Shown: in pieces, positions 29,601 through 41,600 of the stretch
How the letters are laid out: each line of letters starts with the position of its first letter
Position numbering within the stretch: the first letter of the stretch is position 1
From: Megaustenia siamemsis
Taxonomy: Eukaryota; Mollusca; Gastropoda; Stylommatophora; Ariophantidae
Assembly: GCA_032433765.1 (NCBI GenBank)
Contig: JAVIAB010000073.1
Span: forward strand, 70,879,959-70,943,958
DNA: 64,000 nt
Reading direction: 5' to 3'
Position numbers and translations under genes: made by a program
The notes under the pieces: model-generated
What the model was told of the DNA's origin: nothing
What the model saw: only the letters and a program-made list of their open reading frames with translations
Databases searched by the model: none

Positions 29601-32600
29601 AGAGGAAGTGATAAAACTACCAAGAAGAAAGCTACATCTAACCAACAACTGCCAGGCCTAGCTCATCTAGACCTATAATCCCAGCTGAGTCTGAGTGGTC
29701 AGAAATTACAACTGGCAGCACTGAAAATAACTTTCGCTTTCATCCACTGCGAAAGCCAGGAGTTAGTGTTGAGCACCTCACAGATTCTTCCTCTGCATTA
29801 GATTTTTTTGGGTCATTGTTTGATGATGAAGTTTGTGAAACTTTGTTATCTAGCATCAATTCTTATGCAAAGAAAAGAACTGATATCAACACTCCTGCAC
29901 GCAAGCGCTCTGTGTTTGCAAGGTGGCAAGACATCACAAGACCTGAACTTGACAAGTTCTTGGCAGTGCTGATATATATGGGTTTGTTCAAAGCTTCCTC
30001 TATTGCTGACTATTGGTCACTATCAGCAGAATTGTATATTCCTTGGATCCACCATGCTTTCAATCGAGATAGATTCCAGGACATTTACCACACAATGTTG
30101 CACTGTGGTGATGAGGCAGCGGAAGGCAAAGAAAAAATAGAACCATTCATGAATCTTCTCCTTTGCAAGTTCCGAAAAGCCTTCTATCCCTTTCAGGAAC
30201 TTAGCATTGATGAGATGGTCATAGGCTATAAGGGTAGATGGCAGTTCAAGCAGTTCAATGCCTCGAAGCCAAGCAAGTACCACATCAAGACCTTTGGTCT
30301 ATGCGACGCTGCCACGGGTTATGTTGTCAACATTCTAACCTATTTTGGAAGAAACACTTCCTACAATCCTGAAGCTGATACAGATGGTGGACATGCTGTA
30401 CAAGTTTTCGACACTTTATTGGAGCATGTTGGCACAGGACATAAAATTTTTGCTGATCGCTATTACACCACACGAAAATTGATTGATCACCTTCTTTTGA
30501 AGAAGCAGTACTATACTGGAACTGTCAATGTTCGTCGTGTTGGCTTTCCGCAGGAAACCAAAACATTATCTCTGGAGCACAGAGCAATGAAATGGTACAT
30601 GCATAATGATAAAACCAAGCTCTGTGTTGCATTCAGAGATAAGAAGGCAAAAAAAAATGTTGTGATGGTATCCTCTGATGCCAGAGTGCAAACAAAAGCA
30701 GTAAAAGATGTAAACAAGCCAGAAATTATTTATTTCTACAACAGAAATATGAATGGGTGCGACAAACTAGACCAGAAGGTGGCTTATTACTGTGTCTTTG
30801 AACGCAAAACTGTTAAATGGTGGAAAAAAATTTTCTTCTGGCTGTTGGAAGTGTCGCAGGTAAATGCGTATATTTTATTTTGTTTATGCCGAGCTACTGG
30901 CGACAAAAGAGTCTCTTTAAAAGAGTATAAGAAAATGTTGATGAGTCAATTGACACAACATGTTGTCATTCAACAAGAAATGAAACTTCCAGGAAGGCAG
31001 CCAGAGGCAAGCTGTCTCGCAAAATCCAGAGGAAGCCGTCACATTGTGGATTATGCCGCAAGAGACCGTGAATGCGTATATTGTTCAACTCCAACAAAGC
31101 ATGCACGGACTCATTTTTTCTGTTCAGGATGTCAAATTCAACCACATCTTCATCCAAATGCATGCTTCAAGGCATTTCATGGACAATAAATGGAGAAAGT
31201 GTTTTTTGTGTAATTGAAAAAAAAGTGTCAATATTGTGTATATAGTGATTTGTGTGTGTGTAGTCAAACAAAAGTGTCAATATTGTGTACATAGTGATTT
31301 TTTCCACAAAAAAGTTGAAATTTCATTTTTCTCACTTGTTGTGATTGTGCATGACAAAATATCAGTTATTGTTATGCTACATCAACCAAACTTTCATGGC
31401 TGCTTAGAGACATATTGATATTTGTTTTTTTTCACAAAATAATTCATATTGGATTACTATGACCAGATCTACATGATGGTAAGTAGTCAGCTGTGGTTTT
31501 AATTTGATGTTTCAATTTTTTGTTGTTGGTCGTTTATCTCCAATATTTCTTTTTACATGTTTTGTATCATCTTGGTATTGATGAAATCAGATTCCTTGTT
31601 CAATTATCTAAAAATTCATATATAATATGTTAAGTGTTAGATAAATATAAAACATGTAGATTGATGTTTTAAGACCATAAGGTCCATCAAAAATTTTGTC
31701 TCTGAAATCTCCTCTGTTGCATTGACAAAAGCCTTCCGTACTGAAAGAGTTAAACTGCAATGGCCTATTCTGATTTACAAAATCAGCTCAAGTACGGTGG
31801 AAATGATGGAGAGCAAGATTACAAGTACATGTAAAAATGGCTGGGAGTAAAACCAGGACTGACAGATGTAGCACTGTCCCGCAAGAAAGATAAGCTGGTC
31901 CTCCCATTCAAGTCAGTCCTACAAGAACACAAAACTGGAAAGGCCAGACTAGTAATTATGCTACAAAACTCATCAGAAGAGGCAATCCAGACAGTGGAAC
32001 CTCCATTGAAGACTGGTCAGAAACAGCAGGCATCTGGAGAAGTAAACGAAGTGTGCAGAAGTCTCAAACTGAAAGGAAGTGATGGCAACACACAGATCAA
32101 TAGGTGTAGAGTTGGTTGCGGAGACATCCCAAGTTGATTAGAAGCATCAAACAGACCATGTAGGGACTTGATAGTTTGGGAGATCAGAGATGCAGAGGGG
32201 AACAAATGTGTGCAAAAGGCAGCATAACAGGTTCAGCAAGGTCAACGAACAACATGTGATAAGACCTTGCAGAGAACACTTACATGGAATGACATATGGC
32301 ACCACTATGGCTCAGCTACATAATCAGATTTATGTACGGCCTTCTACTATTTGCCTGAAACCCTGTCAAGTGGGTGAAGACAGATGACACTTGATGTCCT
32401 CTCTGCAGTGAAAGACATGATAGAGCATGTTCGTTCCTCATGCAAGACAATGCTAGGTCAAGGGTGGTGGTACACATTACAACACAGCAAAGTGCTGCAT
32501 CAACTGGTTACCATCGTGGATGGGGCGCAAATGTTGACCAACACTAAGTTCAACTAGCTACAACAAACATCTATTTCTTGCAAGCTGGACAGGCTGCACC

Positions 32601-35600
32601 CACCAAGCAAAATGATTGGAATGATTTAACAATCCTGGACATAGCGAATGACTGGGAGACGGCTGTTGACCTCCCAGGGCGAGGGAAGTACCCAGTGCAT
32701 CAAGAGATCTAAAATGTGTCTGAACATTGTACTTTACACATTAAATATGACCCACATCATCTTCATAGAGCTCATAGTGCCATTCAAATCCAGGATAGAG
32801 AAACAGCATATATTTAAACTAACCAAATACAAGGATCTCACCACCAAGCTGAAACATCAGGGATTCCAGGTCAAAGTTTACGCAATGAAAACTAGTGCCA
32901 GAGGACTCATGACCTCATCCCCCTATGACCTACTGAATTGGCTAAGAATTAAGGAGGGAAATGTGAACATGAGCAATGAAGGCTATTGCTGAGACAGCTG
33001 AAACAGCATCATGCAGGCTCTAGCGAAACCAAGATAATCAACAATCTCAGAATAATCTGATGTTCAGAAAATTAGGCGATTAATTTACACATCGACCACT
33101 CCTGACTCCCTTTTAAGTCAAAAGCACAGCAACAGTTTAATCCTTGAATAACTGAGGCGCAGACGATAAGTGATAATAAATTACACCATCAAACATGGGT
33201 GAGCCACACCTGACATTTGTAATACCAATAGTTCAAAGTAATGGATTTCTGAGGCCGACCTATCTTTATCACCTATTATCAGTTCCACTCCTTTGTGCCA
33301 AATTATACCATGACAAAAATCAGAATGTACACAAGTGTACATAGAAGGATGTTCCAAATACAAGCCATTTTAGAATGCTGCCATGACGAAGAGGACATCA
33401 ATATGCTGGGTTCAAGTTATGACAAGCAAGTACACTAGTAGACTGTAGTTTCCACCAGAAATATTGCACAGAATAAGTGTAGTTATTTTGTACCAAATAT
33501 ATATTGTAAGCTTTAGAGTTTAATGCAGCAGAAGGTCGATGCCTGGGAGTCATGACCAATGATAAAAGAATGGACAGTTTTTTAATCTGTAAGCATCACA
33601 AAAAAATCGTAGAGATTGTAAAACAACATAAAAGAATGGACAGTTTTCAAATCTGTAAGCATCACACAAAAAATCGTAGAGATTGTAAAACAACATAAAA
33701 GAATGGATAGTTTTCAAATCTGTAAGCATCACAAAAAAATTGTAGAGATTATAAAACAACATAAAAGAATGGATAGTTTTCAAATCTGTAAGCATCACAA
33801 AAAAATTGTAGAGATTATAAAACAACATAAAAGAATGGATAGTTTTCAAATCTGTAAGCATCACAAAAAAATTGTAGAGATTATAAAACAACATAAAAGA
33901 ATGGATAGTTTTCAAATCTGTAAGCATCACAAAAAAATTGTAGAGATTATAAAACAACATAAAAGAATGGATAGTTTTCAAATCTGTAAGCATCACAAAA
34001 AAATCGTAGAGATTATAAAACAACATAAAAGAATGGATAGTTTTCAAATCTGTAAGCATCACAAAAAAATTGTAGAGATTATAAAACAACATAAAAGAAT
34101 GGATAGTTTTCAAATCTGTAAGCATCACAAAAAAATTGTAGAGATTATAAAACAACATAAAAGAATGGATAGTTTTCAAATCTGTAAGCATCACACAAAA
34201 ATTGTAGAGATTATAAAACAACATAAAAGAATGGATAGTTTTCAAATCTGTAAGCATCACAAAAAAATCGTAGAGATTATAAAACAACATAAAAGAATGG
34301 ATAGTTTTCAAATCTGTAAGCATCACAAAAAAATTGTAGAGATTATAAAACAACATAAAAGAATGGATAGTTTTCAAATCTGTAAGCATCACAAAAAAAT
34401 TGTAGAGATTATAAAACAACATAAAAGAATGGATAGTTTTCAAATCTGTAAGCATCACAAAAAAAATGGTAGCAGTCTGAGAAAGATGGAGAAGAGTCAT
34501 AGTCAACATCAACAATTCTCCTAGGGCCAAAGATAGATAAGACACTAAAACTATTTGCAAACTGTCTTTCTTTCATATTATCACATATATTATTCTTTAA
34601 TCAATTAAACAAAAATGCCCAACAAGTACAGGTAATATGGTGTTAGGGATTATATTTTTTTTTTACCAACTGCATATTTATGGGAGATATGGTTAGTATC
34701 GCATAGAACTGCCTCACTTTCCCAGGGAAAATGTTTGGGTGGACCCAACTTGAAAAAAAAAAAAAAGTATTTGCCAGTTTAGTAGATGAATTGAATCCAG
34801 ACCCACTAGAACTGCAGAAAAAACAGTAACCATTATGCAACTGAAGTTTTAATACATTTTGAAGACACAAATCTAATGTATGTTTTTTATCTATTTAAGT
34901 GAATTTTACTCAGCTGTATTCCAGTTACCAAATAATAACATAAACTTTTAAATGAAATAAACTGAAAACTAGAAGTGATTACCTGGAAAATGTTGGACAT
35001 GTCCCTTAAGTTAAAGATATAGTGGAACTTAATAGCAGTGGGTAGAAAACTTGTCATCATTTTTGATTGAAGTGCAATGGCTCCTTGGACTATGTTGCTG
35101 CAGTAGCGTTGGACATTACTCTGATAGTTATTTAAGCCCATGTGCTGGCCAAGGATGTTGCTATAGATAGCAAGCAGGGCATCTTTGGTTGGTAAGCTCA
35201 AAGCAAAAACACAGAAGTGACGCTGTGGATAAAGTGAAAGAGAATATCTGTGAAGATTACTAAATTTATGACTAAAAAAACTAATCAACATCATGTTCAT
35301 ACTTGTAGGTGTTCAGTCCCCTTCAAAACCTAGGGAAAAAAAGTGAGGGAAAACTATTTTGTTAAAAAGTAGGGGAAAAGATCTACAGCAATGAAAGTTA
35401 TTTGAGTTATTTGTGGGTCATCATCATTGCACTCCGAACATGTCCATAGGTGCTCAGATCCCCTCCTCAGCAATTCCCTCAGTGTCCAGCGACTGACGAC
35501 TCCAGTTCTATGTTGGTTGATAAGTCTTCTTACACGGCCACTAAGCGTCTCATTTCTGGCTGTGCCCAACTTAACTCCCATTTCCATCATCCGAAGAAGT

Positions 35601-38600
35601 GACGTGAATCTGTGTTTGTCGAAGTCCTGTGCTCTTCCCACATCTCGGAGGGCATTGATGATGTCCGCCAGATCCATTGGTTGCCCATCCTCAACGACAG
35701 CGCAGCTAGCCAACCTGTCCGTCCTTTCATTTCCCCGTACTCCCGCATGTCCAGGGACATAGACAAAGGTGACCTTACGTATTTTGGATTACTGCAACGA
35801 CTCTACCCATTGCATGCGTACAGAGCCCGCCTCCACTTTTTTTATCATGCTCATCGAATCACTCAGTATACATGCGTGAGTGTAGTCTTGTGACTCTAAC
35901 CATTTGAATGCCTTGGTCACTGCCATCACCTCCATTGTCATACTACTCGTGGTCACGACGTATGCACCACTGTCTTCGTAGACTATTCTGCCTGCCAAAC
36001 GTGCTGTATATGCCCATGCACTTCTTTGATGTCGTCGTACAGAACCGTCTGTATAGATGACTGCATCTTTCTCATCGGTGTTATCGCAGATGAGACCGTT
36101 GACCTCAGCATTAACCACGACCGGGTTCTATTCCCTACTTTTCCTGTCGAGTGTGACAATACACGAGAAAGTCCCCTTGAATGACTTAGGCACCGGTATC
36201 CACTCCTCACCAACGCTGATATTGGTAAGCCCACAATGAAAGCAAAGAAAGATGGCACAAGATGATTCAATGTGGCCAAAACAGGCTGTCTATGAGAACA
36301 TAGACAATACATGCAAACAGAAACAATCACAACTTATCAACTGATCAGAAAATCTACACTAACAACAGATAATGACAATACATATTTAGAAAAGATTCTC
36401 GCCTAAAATTGAGGTAAAAATGAGTGAAACTGGGTTGTGAACTATTACTTTGACTTTTTAACATCTACATTAAAACAAATTTCAACATCTGTGAAAAATG
36501 TCAAGAATAAACAGCAATGGACAAATAATAAAATGAGATACAAAGACAACATTGTGTCGTTTGAACATTGACTAGAAAAACTGTCACAATTTTTATGTCA
36601 ACCCAAAAGTAATCTATGGTTTTGACATAAATATTCAGAAAACAAAAACTATGATATTTGTCAAATAAAGAAGAAACCAGCACATAATTGTTTGTTTTCA
36701 TCTCCTAATGACATTTTAGTTTCAAAATTGGAAATTAAGCAGTGTTTGTTGTTGAAAATTTTTATGCCTAGAGTACATTCCCCTTATTCTGAAAAATTGA
36801 GATTTCATTAAGTGGTTTAAATTTGTAAACACCACACAAACCAAAGAGTAACATTTTTAGTTAGTCAATATTTATTCATGAATGATATTTTAGTAGTTAA
36901 TTCTTGTAAATTCTGCTTCTATCTGGCTTCTCCAAGACTTCCTTGGTCTTCCTCTATGTCTTTTTCATTGGGGATTCCAATAAAAGGGCCTGTTGAGTAA
37001 TACTCTCAGTTGGCTTCTGCAGTGTGTGCCCTATCCAGTGCCATTGTCTTCGCTGTATCTCTTTATCCACTGGTATTTGACTGGTACATTTCCATAATTC
37101 TATGTTAGTGATTTTGTCCTGCCATTTCCATCCTTTTATTCTGCGTAAGCATCCACTAATGAAAGTCTGTATCTTCATGATTGTCATTTTAGTTGTTCTC
37201 CATGTTTCACAGCCATATAATAGGGCATAATAACATTGGAGTTGAAAATTTTTATTTTAGTATTTAACCTAATTTCTTTGGACTACCATATGTTTCCCAG
37301 TACAACAAATGCTCCTCTTGCTTTTGATATCCTTATTTTGGTATCATTTTCTGTTCCTCCATCTTTGTCTATATTACTGCCCAGATATATGTAAGATCAT
37401 ACGTCTAGTAGAGGTAATTCTCCTATTTTTATTTGGTTATTACCAACTGCATTAATTCTCATAATGTTGGTCTTATCTCTGTTTATTTTCAGTCCCAACT
37501 GTTGTGATCTCTCATCAAGTATGCTCATTTTATCTTGCATCTGTTGATGGTTATGTGATAGGAGAGCTATTATCATCAGCAAAGTCTAAATCATCAAGTT
37601 GTTTAGTCAGTGACCACTGGATCCCATTTCTGTTGTTTTGAGTTATTTTCATAATCCAATCTATGCCAGTAGAAAGAGAAATGGAGACAGAAGGCACCCC
37701 TGCCTTACTCCTGTTTTTATTTCAAATGCTTCTGTAAGCTGTCCTTTTTGCACCACACTACATTTCGTTCCTTCATACATTATTTTTATCAGGTTAATAA
37801 ACTTTATGGGGATTCCGTAATGACTCAGCAACTTCCAAAGCATTCTTCTGTCTAAACTATCAAATGCCTTTTCGTAATCTATGAAGCCAATATAAAGTGG
37901 GGATTTTAGTTCTAAACTTTGTTCAACTATTATACGTAGAGTAGTTATTTGATCAGCACATGATCTGGTCTTCTTAAAACCTGCTTGTTCATCCCTCAAA
38001 TGTTTCTCTATGGCCTCTTTTAGTCTCTCCAGAATGATTCTGCTTAATATTTTTCCTGGCTCTGATAGTAGCATAATTCTCCTATAATTTGTGCACTCCT
38101 GTAAACTTCCTTTCTTTGGTAGTTTGATCATATAACCTTCTTTCCAGTCTTTAGGTATTTCTTCCCTCTCCCAAATTTTATCTTTATGTAATATCTGCTT
38201 TGGTGGCTTCTGAAGGAATTTCATTTAGTCCTGTGGCTTTATCATTTTTTAAAAGCTTGATAGCTTTCATTATTTCTTCCTTGCTTGGTTCTCCAGTTAA
38301 CATGTAACTCTTCTTCTGCTGGTAGTATATCTGGAGGGTTATTTGAGCCGGGTCTGTTCAAAAGTTCTTCAAAGTGCTCTTTCCATTTGTTCCCTTATAT
38401 TACTAAGCAGATTTCCTTTCTTATCTTTAGTAAAGGTTTTGATCTGTTTGCATTTTCCACTTAATTTCTTTGTGCTGTTTTACAGTTCTTTCATATTCCC
38501 TTTATTTGCTGCTTTCTCTACCTCTTTACTTAGTTCATTTATATATTTCCTCTTATCCCTTTTAATGCATCTTCTTACTTCTTTGTTCACCTCTGTGTAA

Positions 38601-41600
38601 TCTTCCTGTGTCTTGGCTTTATTACTTCTCGTTTTGATTTTATTTATGTCTGCTTTCTTATTTTTTCTTTCTTTAATTTTGTCCAGGGTCTCTGCTGTCA
38701 TCCATGTCTTATTCTGGCGTTCTCTTTTCCCCAACATTTCTTCGCATGTCTCTTTCCATATATCCTTTACCTGTTTCCAATGTTCTTCTACATTTATTAT
38801 ATTTTCTAGTTGTTGCAGGACTTGGTATTTGTGATATAATCTACTCCTTTTAATTTCCATACAGAAATTCCTGTACAATATTACACTTACTTTGTTGTAT
38901 AATTATGAATTTAAATTTCAATTAATTTTTATTTTCATACTCAGGTTATCCACTTCACATTAAAAATGTTTGTTTGGTGTCATATAATTCAAAATATTTC
39001 ATATAGACACCTATGCAAAATACACTATGATAAATCCATCATTGACAGCAAGGTAACTACACTATTAATGAGATGGTACAGATTTGTTCACCTAAAAATG
39101 AAAGTTTTCTTCTATGCGTTTAAGTTATACGTTGATAAAGTGGTATGCATTAATTGAAAGGAATAGTTGAGTTATCTGTCCCTGCAGCCACACAAATGTT
39201 TACATAACTGAAAAAAGAAAACTCCTGCAGGGGATTAGTTTTTTAAGGGCAGAAATTATTTGATTAAGGTTGAGGCGATCAACAGTGCATGTACCAAGTT
39301 TCAATTCATTCTCTCAGAAGGTTGTGCACGAATTTATTAGCTGACTACAGCAGTCTCAATACTTGGTTTACCTTATCGCATTAAATGTTAATTTTTTTTA
39401 CTTATTTTGCCATTTTCGTTGAATGTTGTTTCTAGATTCTAGAAATCTAGCATTTGTTTTATATCTGGGTTCTCTTTTAAAAAATTAGTACTTTGCTTCT
39501 CTCTATTGTCATGACTTGTTTTTTCTGATGTCAAAGACCTTGATTCTCATATTGTTTGTTTTATACTCATGACCCAAAGACACAAGATGTTGTACTTTCT
39601 CACATGTTTCTGCTATTAAGGCCTAGTAATCTGTAAAGAGTGATTCATTGATGTTATTTTTCATGTTTGGGCTTAGCAACTTTGCTTATACTATTGATGT
39701 AGGTCATCATCATTATCATCATCGGGTCACATGTCCTTTACAGAATAATGTATTCACCACAAGCCATCTGAAATAATCTGTCTCTAGCCAGATCTCCCAC
39801 TTCTTCTGTTATCGCGTTCAAGGTATCCTTGATATCTTGAAACCACCTTCTTCTTGGTTTGCCCCGATATGTTGCCCAAAAACCATGCCTTCCATTATTG
39901 TCTTCCCAGCCCACTTCTGTATTTCTAAGCCAGTTCCTTTTTAATGTTTAAATCTTTTAGTATATCTTCATTGCTCTTTTCATTATCCAAGGTATCGTAA
40001 GGATTTTTTAAAGAATTATGTAGGTAATGGACAACCATGTAGGGTGATAGGACACATCCCTGTCTTACTCCAAAATAAAAATAATGAATGATTTAAATCA
40101 AGAAGAAATGAAAACAATAATAACAAAGCTATGATTACATAAATAATGGAACAAGAGATCAGCACCTGTAGCCTAGCATCAATGGTAAAAGAGCCAGCTG
40201 TTGGGTTCATGCAGGAAACAAACTGGACATTGTGTATTTCTTTTAAGGTTAGCTTCTGTCTGTCATACCAGTGGGCATGATCAATGCAAGCTCTGACCAA
40301 AGTGTGCGGTTGCACAGTAAAGTACTTGTCTACCTGAATTAGCATAAAAATAGAGGTGTTTGAATGAAGCTCTGAAAATAACATATTTTACAAAACATTT
40401 ATTGGACGTTGATCCTGCTTCGGACCATATATTGTTCTTTGTTTTTTCTGTTGTTGTTTATTTGTCATTTTTTCTGAGTGCTGTAAACATACCTCTTCCT
40501 CTGAATTGATTCGCTGATTATCGCCTCGGAAGTTTCCCTCTATAATAATATTCATTTATTATTATTTGTCTCCAGTATAAAACCACTGGAAACTACTATT
40601 CATGCAGTTTCATCCAATAAATGTTTGTCTGCAACACAAGTATTCAGCCCTACTGGTAGATACTTGCCTTAATAGGAAATACAATTTATTCCCGAGCTGT
40701 GATCATAACCCTGTGCTATAGTGATGAGAACGCCTGCGCATAAGTCATTGTCCACAATAGCTAATTTTTGTTAGCTGAGTGGCAGTGTTCCTAAGCGTTC
40801 GTCTTCTCGTGGCAAGGTGTAGTGCCATGGAGTACAGGTTCGATCCTGCTTCGGACCATATATTGTTCTTTGCTTTTTTTTGTTGTTGTTTATTTCTAAT
40901 TTTTTTCTGAGTGCTTAATACATACCTCTTCCTCCTATGACCCCCTAACATGTGAGCATCAAGTTCAACAAAACAGTTAACATGTGAGCATCAAGTTCTA
41001 CAAAAACAAATATCAATTAACACGTAATTATCAAGTTCTACAAATCAGACCTCAATTAACAAGTGAACTACATCAATTACAAAATAGATTTCAAGTGACA
41101 AGTGCACATTGCTTACTTCTGCAGAGATAAGAGAAAAATGCAACCAAAATCTCATCAGGCATTAAGAAAATAAGGTGAACAGATGATGGCAATGTGATGA
41201 CAAGAAACAACAAAAGTATCACAAAGCAAGCCTTAAGACAATAAACAGGGAAAAAAAAGGCAGTCTACCTTTTCAACACTAAAAAAAAACACTGATAAGC
41301 AAGGCAAGGACAACAGGCATCAAATCCCTTAATGAGATTGAGAAGCTTGCCCTGAAAAAAGATTTATAGCAAACCCACTGTGAACCCTATGTGATATTTG
41401 ATGGCACTGAAAAGATGATGATGACTGCTTACTTCTGGCATATTCATATCATCAATAAAATAGATGAGTTTCTTTGTGCCTGGGGGACCATAGTTACGAC
41501 CAGCCTTTTTCTCCAAAGGCTTCTCTAGTATATTTTGAAGCATTTCACTGGTTGTGTAGAAGTTGAAAGGAACATTAGCAATGACATAGTCATCAGTACT

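Larger units (their letters stand above)
29059..31749 (+). mobile_element. piggyBac family DNA transposon, near-complete
   Basis: A 2.69 kb element is bounded by TTAA on both sides (29,055-29,058; 31,750-31,753), the signature of piggyBac insertion. The ends begin CTCTTTC and share a TACG a few bases in. It contains an acidic N-terminal frame and a 457-codon DDE transposase frame with all three catalytic Asp. A palindromic 28 bp direct repeat lies just inside the left end. It interrupts an older retroelement in the intron between dynein exons 16 and 17. One frame break separates the two frames; otherwise it looks young. Confidence 0.93.

Noticed and set aside
33550..34560. Long ORFs on both strands (336 and 273 codons)
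   Set aside because: They exist only because a 66 bp tandem repeat stays in frame; no domain, and opposite strands are equally open.
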